DNA of 64,000 nt from Ruminococcus sp. (GCF_017464355.1 NZ_JAFUAG010000045.1:62001-126000); one strand, 5' to 3'; positions 1 to 9,751 are shown, counted from the first letter of the stretch. The notes: generated by a model from the sequence alone, not told the origin. A program made the numbers and translations.

Positions 1-387
1 GCCTACTTCGTGGGAACTTTCTTCAACAAAACAGGCCGTGAGGTCCATCACCCATGGCCTGAGATAAGCCCCAACAAGACCCTTGAGGGACTTGCAGGCG
101 GTGTTATCACAAACGGCCTTATACTTGTCATAGTCAGCCTTGTGTTCGATGCTGTGTGCGACGGCTTCAGCGTGCGCTATCTCATAGTGTTCGCTGCGGG
201 CATGGCAGCAGCGCTCATCGGTTTGGTGGGCGATCTTACCGCGTCAATGGTAAAAAGGCAGACAGGCATAAAGGATTACGGCAACATAATGCCCGGTCAC
301 GGCGGTGTTATGGACAGGTTCGACAGCGCACTGCTGGTCGTGCCTTTCATGTACTACCTGGCATCCCAGTGGCTGCTTATCAAATAA
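1..387 (+). CDS. cdsA: Phosphatidate cytidylyltransferase, C-terminal part
   Basis: The gene enters from the left edge, so only its last 128 codons are present. CdsA makes CDP-diacylglycerol from phosphatidate and CTP at the membrane, feeding phospholipid synthesis. The fragment holds the family signature near its end: SMVKRQTGIKD, then PGHGGVMDRFD, with the acidic residues that bind metal and CTP. Hydrophobic segments lie before and after the signature. It is followed 65 bases later by dxr and then rseP, the common Firmicute order cdsA-dxr-rseP-ispG-polC, which supports the call. The true start is outside the window. Confidence 0.93.
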   Translation, partial: AYFVGTFFNKTGREVHHPWPEISPNKTLEGLAGGVITNGLILVIVSLVFDAVCDGFSVRYLIVFAAGMAAALIGLVGDLTASMVKRQTGIKDYGNIMPGHGGVMDRFDSALLVVPFMYYLASQWLLIK

Positions 388-452
388 AGATCAGAGGGGC
401 AGGCCGAAATACGGCTTACCCCTTTTGAACGTTTTTTACAGAGGTTATTTTC

Positions 453-1607
453 ATGAAAACTATCAGTATCCTAGGCTCAACAGGCTCTATCGGCACCCAG
501 GCATTGGAGGTCTGCCGTGAGCATAAAATTAAGGTAAAGGCGCTGGCAGCGTACTCAAATGTCAGGCTGCTGGCTGAACAGGCTTCGGAGTTCGGGGCAG
601 AGTATGTCTGCGTTTACGATGAGAAAAAGCTTGATGAACTCAAAGGTCTGCTATCGGGCAGGGAGGTCACTTTCCTGACGGGCATGGAGGGTCTTAAGAC
701 CATAGCTGCTCTTGACGGTGTGGATATCATGCTCAATTCCGTGGTGGGAATGGTCGGCCTTGTGCCTACCCTGACCGCAATCGAACACGGCACGGACATC
801 GCCCTTGCCAATAAGGAGACCCTTGTGGCAGGAGGAAAGCTGGTCATTGACTCCGCTAAGGAAAAGGGCGTTAAGATATATCCCGTGGACAGCGAGCATT
901 CAGCCATATTCCAGTCAAGGCAGGGCAATGAGATGAATGCTGTCAAGGGGATAATACTTACAGCCTCCGGCGGCCCGTTTTATGGCAAGACCGCCGATGA
1001 ACTGAAAAATGTCACCGTGGAGCAAGCCCTTGACCACCCTAACTGGTCCATGGGCAATAAAATAACTATCGACTCTGCAACGTTGATGAACAAGGGGCTT
1101 GAATTTATAGAAGCCATGTGGCTCTTTGACCTGCGTCCCGAGCAGATAGAGATAGTTGTCCACCGTGAGAGCGTTATACATTCAGCGGTGGAGTATGAGG
1201 ATAATTCCGTCATTGCACAGCTGGGCGTGCCCGATATGAAAATACCTATCCAGTACGCGCTGCTCTATCCGAAACGTGTACACTGCGATGTCAAGCACCT
1301 TTCCCTGACAGACTACGGCAGGCTGACCTTTGCAAAGCCCGACCACGATACTTTCAAATGCCTGACAGCCTGCATAAAAGCCGTCACCGAGGGCGGCATA
1401 CTTCCGGCGGCGGTAAACGGCGCCAATGAGCAGGCAGTTGCGGCTTTCCTGGCAGGGAAGATAAGCTTCCTGGGCATAGGCGAGCTTGTTACCGAAGTTC
1501 TTGAAAATACAGAAAATAAAGAGATACATGATGTCGAAGATATACTTGCCGCCGATAAGGCTGCGAGAGCATATGTGGCAGAACGAATAACAGAAAGGCA
1601 ATACTGA
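453..1607 (+). CDS. dxr: 1-deoxy-D-xylulose 5-phosphate reductoisomerase
   Basis: Dxr catalyses the NADPH-dependent rearrangement and reduction of DXP to MEP, the committed step of the non-mevalonate isoprenoid pathway. The 384-residue length is normal. Visible motifs are the N-terminal nucleotide-binding loop GSTGSIGTQALEV (about residues 7-19), ANKETLV, the metal-binding VDSEHSAIFQ and the ASGGPF loop, and NGANEQAVAAFL near the C-terminus. The stop overlaps the rseP start by one base (TGATG), implying translational coupling. ispG, another MEP gene, lies two genes downstream, so two pathway steps share this operon. Confidence 0.97.
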   Translation: MKTISILGSTGSIGTQALEVCREHKIKVKALAAYSNVRLLAEQASEFGAEYVCVYDEKKLDELKGLLSGREVTFLTGMEGLKTIAALDGVDIMLNSVVGMVGLVPTLTAIEHGTDIALANKETLVAGGKLVIDSAKEKGVKIYPVDSEHSAIFQSRQGNEMNAVKGIILTASGGPFYGKTADELKNVTVEQALDHPNWSMGNKITIDSATLMNKGLEFIEAMWLFDLRPEQIEIVVHRESVIHSAVEYEDNSVIAQLGVPDMKIPIQYALLYPKRVHCDVKHLSLTDYGRLTFAKPDHDTFKCLTACIKAVTEGGILPAAVNGANEQAVAAFLAGKISFLGIGELVTEVLENTENKEIHDVEDILAADKAARAYVAERITERQY

Positions 1608-2662
1608 TGAGCATAGTCATAGCGATAATAATATTTGGTCTTATAATAACTATCCATGAATTTGGACACTTTATAGCAGCTAAGCTGAACGGTGTAAAGG
1701 TGAACGAATTCGCCATAGGCATGGGGCCTGCAATTTTCAAAAAGCAAAAGGGCGAGACACTCTATGCGCTGCGTTTGCTGCCCATAGGCGGCTACTGCGC
1801 CATGGAGGGCGAGAACAGCGACAGCGCCGACGGCAAAGCATTCTGCCAGAAAGCCGTGTGGCGCAGAATGATAATCGTCGTCGCAGGTGTGTGCATGAAC
1901 ATGATACTCGGATTTATACTGCTGATGATACAGACGGGCATGAGCGATGCTATCGTCACCACCACAGTTTCCAGATTTGAGGAAAATGCTGTCAGCCACG
2001 AAACAGGCCTTGAAGTGGGGGACAGGATAATCGCCATAAACGGCATGAGGATATTCACCTCCATGGATATGTCCTATAAGTTCACCAACGACGAGGACGG
2101 AGTATACGATATGGTCGTTGAACGCGGCGGCCAGCGGGTCAGCCTGAAAAACGTAAAGCTCTCCACCACTGTTGATGAAGAGGGCAATGAGACCATACAC
2201 TACGACTTCTGGGTAGAACCCGGGGAAGTAAACGCAGGTACGGTCATAACCCAGTCCGTGAGGCAGATGGGCACTGATGCAAGGCTCATCTATATGTCTC
2301 TTACAGATATGATCAGGGGCAAATATACACTGAAAGATATGAGCGGCCCCATTGGCATAGTTGACTCTATCGGTGAGGTCATTGAAAGCGAACGAGATCA
2401 GGATACAGGCAAGATCGACTGGAAAGGCCTGATAGATTCAGTGCTGACGATGTCGGCTTTCATCACCATAAATGTAGGTATTTTCAACCTGCTGCCTCTG
2501 CCTGCCCTCGATGGCGGCAGATTTATCTTCCTGCTGCTGGAGGCTGTCCGCGGTAAACCCGTAAAACCCGAACATGAGGGCATGGTACACACCGTAGGCA
2601 TGGTAGCGCTCCTGATGCTCATGGTGGTAATTACAGTTAGTGATATAACAAAGTTGGTGTAA
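1607..2662 (+). CDS. rseP: RIP metalloprotease, site-2 protease family
   Basis: Membrane-embedded zinc protease of the RseP/RasP family, which cleaves anti-sigma factors, signal-peptide remnants and other transmembrane substrates within the bilayer. The zinc motif HEFGH lies in the first membrane helix (about residues 17-21). A PDZ domain is seen around residues 120-200 (TGLEVGDRIIAINGMRI). The C-terminal motif NLLPLPALDGGRF supplies the second half of the active site, and a last membrane helix closes the protein. At 351 residues it is slightly short for the family. It overlaps dxr by one base and sits five bases before the next gene. Confidence 0.94.
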   Translation: MSIVIAIIIFGLIITIHEFGHFIAAKLNGVKVNEFAIGMGPAIFKKQKGETLYALRLLPIGGYCAMEGENSDSADGKAFCQKAVWRRMIIVVAGVCMNMILGFILLMIQTGMSDAIVTTTVSRFEENAVSHETGLEVGDRIIAINGMRIFTSMDMSYKFTNDEDGVYDMVVERGGQRVSLKNVKLSTTVDEEGNETIHYDFWVEPGEVNAGTVITQSVRQMGTDARLIYMSLTDMIRGKYTLKDMSGPIGIVDSIGEVIESERDQDTGKIDWKGLIDSVLTMSAFITINVGIFNLLPLPALDGGRFIFLLLEAVRGKPVKPEHEGMVHTVGMVALLMLMVVITVSDITKLV

Positions 2663-2666
2663 ATAT

Positions 2667-3605
2667 ATGAAAGATATCCATAAGCTGAAAGGCGGCATTT
2701 TCGGCCTGTTGGTGGGGGACGCTCTCGGTGTGCCCTATGAGTTCCATGAGCCTGAGGATATCCCGCCCCTCGAAAATATAGAGATGACCCCGCCCGAGGG
2801 TTTCATGCGGGCGCATTCAATGGTAAAGCCCGCCACCTGGTCTGATGACGGCGCTCAGGCACTCTGTCTGCTGGACAGCCTAGTGGAAAAGGGCGGCTTT
2901 GACCTTGAAGACTTCTCACGGAAAATACTTGCCTGGTACGACAAAGGCCTCTGGGCTGTAGGCGGCAGGGTCTTCGATGTGGGCATACAGACAGGTATGT
3001 CCCTCGATGCTTTCAGAGGGGGAGTCAAGCCTGAAAAGGCAGGCCTTATCCGCCCTGACGGCAAGGGAAACGGCGCACTCATGCGGGTACTGCCTCTGGC
3101 GCTGTGGCATGAGGGCAGCAATGAACAGCTTGTTGATGACGCTCACAGACAGTGCCTTATAACCCACGGCAACATCACCAATCAGGTCTGCTGCGCACTT
3201 TATGTGCTTATGGCGCGGGAACTTCTTAAAGGCAATGATACCGAGTCTGCCCTTGATTCTTCCGCAGCGGAGATAAGGCGCATTTATGCGGACAAGCCCG
3301 AATATTCCGATGAATTTGAATTTCGTATACGTCCCGAGGAACCTGATTTCTGGCAAGGCAGCGGCGGCGGATATGTCCTGGACAGCTTAAAAAGCACCGT
3401 TATGCTGCTTAGAAATTCTTCCACCTATGAAGAAGTCGTGAAAGGCGCAGTAGCCCTGGGTCACGACACCGATACCACCGCCTGCATAGCTGGCGGTCTG
3501 GCAGGTATCATCTACGGGTATGAAGGCATACCCTCACGCTGGCTGGAAGAACTTAGAGAAAAGGAAAAAGTTGACAGCCTGCTGGAACGCTGGCTCGGTC
3601 AATAA
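2667..3605 (+). CDS. ADP-ribosylglycohydrolase family protein (DraG-like)
   Basis: Predicted dinuclear-metal hydrolase that removes ADP-ribose from proteins or small molecules. The family motifs are clear: GDALGVPYEF near residue 18, WSDDGAQALCLLDSL (metal ligands) near residue 58, and GHDTDTTACIAGGLAGIIYG near residue 270. The length of 312 residues fits. It begins five bases after rseP and ends 20 bases before ispG, so it is an accessory gene embedded in a housekeeping operon. No ADP-ribosyltransferase partner is visible in the window, so the substrate is unknown. Some family members act on ADP-ribosyl compounds other than proteins. Confidence 0.88.
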   Translation: MKDIHKLKGGIFGLLVGDALGVPYEFHEPEDIPPLENIEMTPPEGFMRAHSMVKPATWSDDGAQALCLLDSLVEKGGFDLEDFSRKILAWYDKGLWAVGGRVFDVGIQTGMSLDAFRGGVKPEKAGLIRPDGKGNGALMRVLPLALWHEGSNEQLVDDAHRQCLITHGNITNQVCCALYVLMARELLKGNDTESALDSSAAEIRRIYADKPEYSDEFEFRIRPEEPDFWQGSGGGYVLDSLKSTVMLLRNSSTYEEVVKGAVALGHDTDTTACIAGGLAGIIYGYEGIPSRWLEELREKEKVDSLLERWLGQ

Positions 3606-3625
3606 AAATATAAGGGGAATTATTT

Positions 3626-4663
3626 ATGAGAAATGTAAGACCCGTAAAGGTCGGGGCGCTGACTCTTGACGGAAAACATATATATATCCAATCCATGCTC
3701 AACGTGCCCTCTACCGATATAAAGGGCTCGGTGGAGCAGGCTGTGCGCCTTGAAAAGGCAGGCTGCGAGATAGTCCGTGCAGCCATTCCCAATATGGACG
3801 CTGTACAGCTTATCCCCGCTATCAAGGAGAAGATAAGTATCCCTCTGGTAGCTGATATCCATTTTGACTACAAGCTTGCCCTGGCTGCGGCCGATGCAGG
3901 CATTGATAAGATACGTATTAATCCAGGTAATATAGGTGATATGGACAGGGTAAAGGCGGTAGTCGCCAAGTGTACAGAAAAGCATATCCCCATACGCATA
4001 GGCGTAAACGGCGGTTCTCTTGAAAAGGACCTGCTGGCAAAGTACGGCCGCCCCTGTGCCGATGCACTGGTGGAAAGCGCCATGGGTCATGTGCGCATAC
4101 TTGAAAAATGCGATTTCAATGACATCGTCATCTCCATAAAATCCTCCGATGTAAATATCATGGCGGAGGCTTACCGCAAGCTGGCAGCTCAGTGTGATTA
4201 TCCTCTGCACCTGGGTGTTACAGAAGCGGGTACCGAGAGAATGGGCCTGATAAAATCAGCCATAGGCATAGGCTCTCTGTTAATGGAGGGCATAGGCGAA
4301 ACTATCCGTGTTTCTCTGACGGACGAGCCCGAAAAGGAGATCTATGCTGCCGGGGATATCCTGAAAGCCATAGGCCGCGGCAGCGGTGTGCAGATAGTTT
4401 CCTGCCCCACCTGCGGAAGAACGAGGATAGACCTCATAGGTCTTGCTAAGAAAGTCGAGGAGCTGACCAAGGATATCAACAAGGATATCAAGGTGGCTGT
4501 AATGGGCTGCGTGGTAAACGGTATAGGTGAAGCAGGCGAGGCCGACATAGGCATCGCAGGGGGCGAGGGCAAGGCTGTCATTTTCGCCCATGGCAAAAAG
4601 CTTTTCACCGTCACCGAGGACAAGGCGCTGCAGGCGCTTATGGACGAGATAGAGAAGTTATAG
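3626..4663 (+). CDS. ispG: 4-hydroxy-3-methylbut-2-enyl diphosphate synthase (flavodoxin type)
   Basis: IspG (GcpE) reduces and opens the MEcPP ring to give HMBPP in the MEP pathway using a [4Fe-4S] cluster. The protein is 345 residues and starts with the usual RPVKVGALTL segment. The cluster ligands are visible as CPTCGRTRIDL near residue 258 and MGCVVNGIGEA near residue 295. A TIM-barrel N-terminal part holds IPLVADIHFDY. It lies between the DraG-like gene and polC. A reduced flavodoxin could be the electron donor; one is encoded at 23783-24187. Confidence 0.96.
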   Translation: MRNVRPVKVGALTLDGKHIYIQSMLNVPSTDIKGSVEQAVRLEKAGCEIVRAAIPNMDAVQLIPAIKEKISIPLVADIHFDYKLALAAADAGIDKIRINPGNIGDMDRVKAVVAKCTEKHIPIRIGVNGGSLEKDLLAKYGRPCADALVESAMGHVRILEKCDFNDIVISIKSSDVNIMAEAYRKLAAQCDYPLHLGVTEAGTERMGLIKSAIGIGSLLMEGIGETIRVSLTDEPEKEIYAAGDILKAIGRGSGVQIVSCPTCGRTRIDLIGLAKKVEELTKDINKDIKVAVMGCVVNGIGEAGEADIGIAGGEGKAVIFAHGKKLFTVTEDKALQALMDEIEKL

Positions 4664-4679
4664 ATAGGACGGTAATTCA

Positions 4680-7600
4680 ATGGCTGTACATAAGATGAAC
4701 GAATACTTCGATGATTTCGCCGAGGCCATGCCTGCCGAGATCGGAGAGGGGAAAATATTAAAGCTGCTGTTCACCGAGGATATGTCAAGCCTCGGCTGCG
4801 TGACTGCCTTTGATAAGCTGGTGGGCTTTGATGTGATAAATCAGTTTGAACAGCGCATGAGGAATGCCCTGGGCTGCGCTTTTTCGCTGTATCCAAAGTT
4901 CACCCCCGACCTGCTTGACGCTTCCTATTTCGGCGACCTCTGCAAGTTCCTGAAAAGCAGGTTCCCTTTTGTGAACGGCTTTCTTGATAATGCCGAGGTG
5001 GTGCTGGAAGGCACGACCTTCAAAGCTACACTGAAGCACGGCGGCTTTGAGCTTATGAAGAATGCAGGCATATATTCCGCATTTACAGGGCTTGTGTATG
5101 AGCTTTTTTCTGCCAAGGCAGAGATAGAGTTTGACGGCGTGCTGCTCAACGATATGGAAGCTCACGAGCAGGCTCAGCGGGAGTATCTTGATTCTCTGCC
5201 CCAGCTCGATATCAAGGCCTATGAGCAGAAAGCTGCCAGCCATGCCAATAACGGCGGCGGAAATAACCCGGGTGAAGTTGAATTCAGAACTGTTGACGTT
5301 GACTTTACCTCTCTTCACCTGATGGGTGAGGGTGCCGCTGTACTCAAAGGCGGCCCTATCCAGTCGGACAGCAGGGTACACAGCATGGCAAATCTTCCCA
5401 TGGACGCTGCAGCGATGGAACATTTCAACGACGCTGTAACAGTATGGGGCGATGTCTTCCAGGTGGAGACCAAGGAGACAAAGACGGGTATGCTCATAGC
5501 TGTCATATTTTTTACAGACTATACTTCTTCCTGTGCCATGAAGCTTATCGGCTCCAACAAAAAGGGCAAGTTCGTCCGCCTTACCAGAGAGCAGCTTGAA
5601 GCTATGCTTGGTAAGATGAAAAAGGGCAGTACCGTCATGGTGCGCGGCCAGCTGCAGGAAGATGATTTCGACCACAACATTTACCTCATGGCAGATGATA
5701 TCATGCTGGTAGGCAGGGAGCAGGAGAAGGACAATTCCGAGGAGAAGCGTGTCGAGCTTCACTGCCATACCAATATGTCCATGATGGACGCACTTGCAGC
5801 CCCCGAAAAGCTGGTAGCCAAGGCTGCAGGCTGGGGTCACAGGGCACTGGCTATCACCGACCACGGCGTGGTGCAGGGCTTCCCCGAAGCAGGTACCAAG
5901 TGCGCCGAACTGCGCAAGGGCGGCAAAGATTTCAAGATAATCTACGGCTGCGAAGCCTATGAGGTCAACAACGATGCCCGTATCTTCAAGGGTGTGGACA
6001 AGCGAGAACTGACCGACGAGATAATCTGCTTTGACCTGGAAACTACGGGTACCAACACCCGTGATGACAAGATAATCGAGATAGGCGCTGTAAAGCTGAG
6101 AAACCTGGAGATAGTTGACAGCTTTGATATGCTGGTAGACCCAGGGGTGCCTATATCCGAGTTCATTTCAAATCTTACAAACATAACCGATGATATGGTC
6201 AAGGGGCAGCCCGATATCAAAACTGCCCTTACTGCCTTTATAGAATTCTGCGGCGAGAAGCCTTGTCTGGTGGCGCACAATGCCCCCTTTGATACAGGCT
6301 TTATTTCCAATGCCTGCGAAAAGCTGGGTATAAAGTTCGAGTTCTCCAGTATAGATACCGTGCCCATGTCCCAGCTCATGCTGCCTCAGCTTGAAAGACA
6401 TAAGCTTAATTTCGTTGCCGAGCATTTCGGCTACGGAGATTTTCAGCACCACCGCGGCTGCGATGATGCCGAGGTGCTGGGCAAGATATTCATTGAGCTG
6501 TGCAAGATGCTCCAGACACAGTTCCCACTGCTGCTAATAACCGTTGATATGCTCAACGGTCTGCTGGGCGAACTTGACAGCGTCACCGAAACAAAAGCGG
6601 TGTACCACCAGATAATACTGGTAAGAAATAACATCGGTCTGAAAAACCTCTATAAACTCATCTCCGATTCAAACCTGAAATACTTCAAGCGCAAGCCCCG
6701 TATCCCCAAGAGTGAGCTTACAAAGCTTCGTGAGGGTCTTATCATCGGCAGCGCCTGCGAGAGGGGAGAGGTCATTCAGGCTTACCTGGAGGGCAAGTCC
6801 CATGAATACATAAAGCAGATAGCCAGCTTCTATGACTATCTCGAAATTCAGCCCGACGGCAACAATATGTTCATGCTCACCGCCGAAAAACCACCCTATG
6901 ACAGGATAAGGACAGAGGAAGATGTCAAGGATATAAACCGCTTCATCGTCCGCCTGGGCGAAGAGCTGGGCATACCCGTCTGCGCTACGGGGGACGTGCA
7001 TTTCCTCAATAAGGAAGACGCCAAGTTCCGTGCGATAATACAGGCTTCCATGGGCTTTACCGACTGCGATAACCAGGCACCCCTCTACCTTAAGTCCACC
7101 GACCAGATGCTGAAAGAACTGGCATATCTTGGCAAGGAAAAGGCCTACGAGACCGTTGTCACCAATACCAATGCAGTAGCGGATATGGTAGACGGTGATC
7201 TGAAAGCATTCCCCAACGGCACCTATACCCCCTTTATCGAGGGCGCTGTGTATGAGCTTCAGATGATCTGCTGGCGCAAGGCCTGCGAGCTTTACGGTGA
7301 CTGCGACCCCATGTCTATAGAAGTCCCCGAGGGTGAGGACGTGGACGTTTCCGAATATTTCAAGGACCATGTTCACCCTCTGGTGTTCAAGCGCCTTAAG
7401 CGTGAGCTTGACTCTATCATAAAGCACGGCTTCTCGGTGCTGTACATGATATCCCAGAAGCTTGTTGCGTATTCAAATCAGTGCGGCTATCAGGTAGGTT
7501 CCCGTGGTTCGGTCGGTTCCTCCTTCGTTGCCTCCATGTCGGGCATTTCCGAGGTCAATCCGCTTGAACCCCACTATATCTGCCGAAAGTGCCACTATTC

Positions 7601-9179
7601 GGAGTTCTTTGAGAACGGTGAATACGGTTCGGGATTTGACCTACCGCCTAAGGACTGCCCTAACTGCGGCATACCGATGCACCGCGACGGCCATAAGATA
7701 CCCTTTGAAACTTTCCTTGGTTTTGACGGCGATAAGGCTCCTGATATCGACCTGAACTTCTCGGGAGACTGCCAGGGCAAGGTGCATAAGTATACAGAAG
7801 AGCTTTTCGGTTCTGACCACGTTTTCAAGGCAGGTACTATAGGCAAGGTCGCTGACAAGACAGCCTACGGCTATGTCAAGAAGTATCTTGATGAGCGCGG
7901 AAGAACTGCCTGCCCCGCCGAGATACAGCGTCTTGTAAACGGCTGTGTCGATGTCAAGAGGACTACCTCCCAGCACCCGGGCGGCATGGTCGTTATCCCG
8001 GGTGACTACGAGGTATACGACTTCACCCCCGTACAGCACCCCGCCGACAAGGCCGACTCTGACATGGTAACGACACACTTCGACTTCCATTCACTTCACG
8101 ATACTATCCTGAAGCTGGACGAGCTGGGTCACGATGTGCCTACCATGTATAAGTATCTTGAAGATTTTACCCACATGGATATCAACGAGTGCCCCATGTC
8201 GGATCCCGCTGTTTATTCACTGTTTACTTCATCGGAAGCCTTAGGCGTACAGCCTGAAGATATCAGGTGCGAAACAGGCACCCTGGGCATACCCGAGATG
8301 GGTACGCCTTTCGTAAGAGGAATGCTGCTTGAGTCAAAGCCCAAGAACTTCTCCGACCTCTTGCAGATTTCGGGACTCTCACACGGTACTGACGTATGGC
8401 TGGGCAACGCGCAGGAGCTTATCAAAAACGGCACCTGCGACATTTCCAACGTTATAGGTACCCGTGACAGTATCATGGTATACCTCCTTGAACACCACCT
8501 TGAACCCAAGCTGGCATTCAAGATAATGGAGATAACCCGTAAGGGTAAAGCACCCAAGCTGCTCACCGAAGAGATGAAGCAGGATATGCGTGCCCACGAT
8601 GTCCCCGAATGGTATATCGACAGCTGTCTTAAAATAAAGTATATGTTCCCCAAGGCACACGCTGCGGCTTACGTTACAGCTGCCATACGTCTTTGCTGGT
8701 TCAAGGTGCATGAGCCCCTGGCTTTCTATGCGACTTACTTTACCGTGCGTGGTGAGGACTTCGATGCGGAAACTACTCTCAAAGGCATTTACATGGTCCG
8801 TGAAAAGATAGACAGGCTCAATAATATGTCCAAGGACGAACGCTCGGGCAAGGACAGCGGTGTGCTGGATATGCTCATGCTGACCAATGAGATGATGTCC
8901 CGCGGATTTGAATTTCTGCCCATAGATATCTATAAGTCCCATGCCTTTATCTACCAGATAGAGGACGGCAAGATAAGGCTGCCCTTCTGTGCCATAAACG
9001 GTGTCGGCTTAAATGCGGCGCTGGCTATCTACGATAAGGCGCAGAAAGGTGATTTTATCTCCATAGAAGAATTCCAGCAGAACAGCGGTATCTCCAAGTC
9101 CGTTGTGGAAGCTATGGAAAATATCGGCGCTTTCGGCGACCTGCCGAAATCCAGCCAGATATCACTGTTCAATTTCTGA
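4680..9179 (+). CDS. polC: DNA polymerase III PolC-type
   Basis: Replicative polymerase of low-GC Gram-positives, with built-in 3'-5' proofreading. The 1499 residues are slightly longer than the usual 1430-1450. Domains in order: an N-terminal region; an OB fold (about 245-345); a PHP domain beginning with ELHCHTNMSMMD (about 358) and split by the DEDDh exonuclease, which starts with CFDLETTG (about 450); the rest of PHP with TGDVHFL; a C4 zinc finger CRKC...CPNC (about 968-1000); the palm motif PDIDLNF (about 1021); and a C-terminal fingers and HhH region. It starts 16 bases after ispG. Its length and motif order rule out DnaE. Confidence 0.97.
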   Translation: MAVHKMNEYFDDFAEAMPAEIGEGKILKLLFTEDMSSLGCVTAFDKLVGFDVINQFEQRMRNALGCAFSLYPKFTPDLLDASYFGDLCKFLKSRFPFVNGFLDNAEVVLEGTTFKATLKHGGFELMKNAGIYSAFTGLVYELFSAKAEIEFDGVLLNDMEAHEQAQREYLDSLPQLDIKAYEQKAASHANNGGGNNPGEVEFRTVDVDFTSLHLMGEGAAVLKGGPIQSDSRVHSMANLPMDAAAMEHFNDAVTVWGDVFQVETKETKTGMLIAVIFFTDYTSSCAMKLIGSNKKGKFVRLTREQLEAMLGKMKKGSTVMVRGQLQEDDFDHNIYLMADDIMLVGREQEKDNSEEKRVELHCHTNMSMMDALAAPEKLVAKAAGWGHRALAITDHGVVQGFPEAGTKCAELRKGGKDFKIIYGCEAYEVNNDARIFKGVDKRELTDEIICFDLETTGTNTRDDKIIEIGAVKLRNLEIVDSFDMLVDPGVPISEFISNLTNITDDMVKGQPDIKTALTAFIEFCGEKPCLVAHNAPFDTGFISNACEKLGIKFEFSSIDTVPMSQLMLPQLERHKLNFVAEHFGYGDFQHHRGCDDAEVLGKIFIELCKMLQTQFPLLLITVDMLNGLLGELDSVTETKAVYHQIILVRNNIGLKNLYKLISDSNLKYFKRKPRIPKSELTKLREGLIIGSACERGEVIQAYLEGKSHEYIKQIASFYDYLEIQPDGNNMFMLTAEKPPYDRIRTEEDVKDINRFIVRLGEELGIPVCATGDVHFLNKEDAKFRAIIQASMGFTDCDNQAPLYLKSTDQMLKELAYLGKEKAYETVVTNTNAVADMVDGDLKAFPNGTYTPFIEGAVYELQMICWRKACELYGDCDPMSIEVPEGEDVDVSEYFKDHVHPLVFKRLKRELDSIIKHGFSVLYMISQKLVAYSNQCGYQVGSRGSVGSSFVASMSGISEVNPLEPHYICRKCHYSEFFENGEYGSGFDLPPKDCPNCGIPMHRDGHKIPFETFLGFDGDKAPDIDLNFSGDCQGKVHKYTEELFGSDHVFKAGTIGKVADKTAYGYVKKYLDERGRTACPAEIQRLVNGCVDVKRTTSQHPGGMVVIPGDYEVYDFTPVQHPADKADSDMVTTHFDFHSLHDTILKLDELGHDVPTMYKYLEDFTHMDINECPMSDPAVYSLFTSSEALGVQPEDIRCETGTLGIPEMGTPFVRGMLLESKPKNFSDLLQISGLSHGTDVWLGNAQELIKNGTCDISNVIGTRDSIMVYLLEHHLEPKLAFKIMEITRKGKAPKLLTEEMKQDMRAHDVPEWYIDSCLKIKYMFPKAHAAAYVTAAIRLCWFKVHEPLAFYATYFTVRGEDFDAETTLKGIYMVREKIDRLNNMSKDERSGKDSGVLDMLMLTNEMMSRGFEFLPIDIYKSHAFIYQIEDGKIRLPFCAINGVGLNAALAIYDKAQKGDFISIEEFQQNSGISKSVVEAMENIGAFGDLPKSSQISLFNF

Positions 9180-9213
9180 TATGCAGCTGCCCGTGCTGAA
9201 TGAGGGTAATAAA

Positions 9214-9603
9214 ATGGACATTTACGAATATTCTCTCGAAGAGCTTGAAAATGCACCTGCGGGTGAGCCTGCTATAGCTTCCTATGTGGCAGGCACCTGC
9301 CATGCAGCCCGCAAAAAGCCCCTATCTCAGCTTTCGGCGGAGGAGATAAGGCTGCTCATCGGGCAGAAGACAGGCCTTCAATATCTGCTGCCGCCGGCGG
9401 TGGAAATGGTCTGCGCCGAGCCGCTGACAGAGGTGACATTCTACGAGGGCGACCTGCTGAACGTGCTGCTGCGCCTTGATATAGCCGACTGGCAGCATAA
9501 TTTATCAGAGCTTGCAGCTTTCAGAGGAATGCTTGCCCGTGAAAGGGAAGTAATTGCAAAGTCCGAAGATGTGGATAAAGACCTTTTACAGAAATACCTG
9601 TGA
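9214..9603 (+). CDS. CdiI-like contact-dependent inhibition immunity protein, orphan
   Basis: A 129-residue soluble protein resembling the CdiI_2-type immunity family: an early SLEELEN motif, then CHAARKKPLSQLS, EEIRLLIGQ and YEGDLLNVLL, which form that family's usual core. Such proteins neutralise toxins delivered by CDI, Rhs or Wap systems. No toxin gene lies nearby, so it would be an orphan or a solitary stress gene. The ATG at 9214 follows GAGGGTAAT, a fair ribosome site. An in-frame ATG at 9181 lies too close to the polC stop and lacks one. It probably rides on the polC transcript. The family assignment is by remembered motif pattern only. Confidence 0.6.
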   Translation: MDIYEYSLEELENAPAGEPAIASYVAGTCHAARKKPLSQLSAEEIRLLIGQKTGLQYLLPPAVEMVCAEPLTEVTFYEGDLLNVLLRLDIADWQHNLSELAAFRGMLAREREVIAKSEDVDKDLLQKYL

Positions 9604-9656
9604 ATGGCCGTTCACATATAATTTACAATTTGATTTTGCTTTTTTGTACAAATCAG

Positions 9657-9685
9657 TTGACAAATCTTTGTCAATATGCTAAAAT
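9657..9685 (+). promoter_or_regulatory. Sigma-A promoter with palindromic operator, his region
   Basis: TTGACA at 9657-9662 and TAAAAT at 9680-9685 are separated by 17 bases, a strong sigma-A promoter. The -35 is part of a perfect dyad, TTGACAAA-tc-TTTGTCAA (9657-9674), which would let a dimeric repressor block polymerase. Downstream come the 9752 gene and, 22 bases after it, hisZ, so this probably drives the whole histidine operon. Confidence 0.75.
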
Positions 9686-9751
9686 ATATCATGTTGATAC
9701 TATGATACTATGTTAGCACTTTACTACAATAAAGCACGAAGAGGCGGTCTT

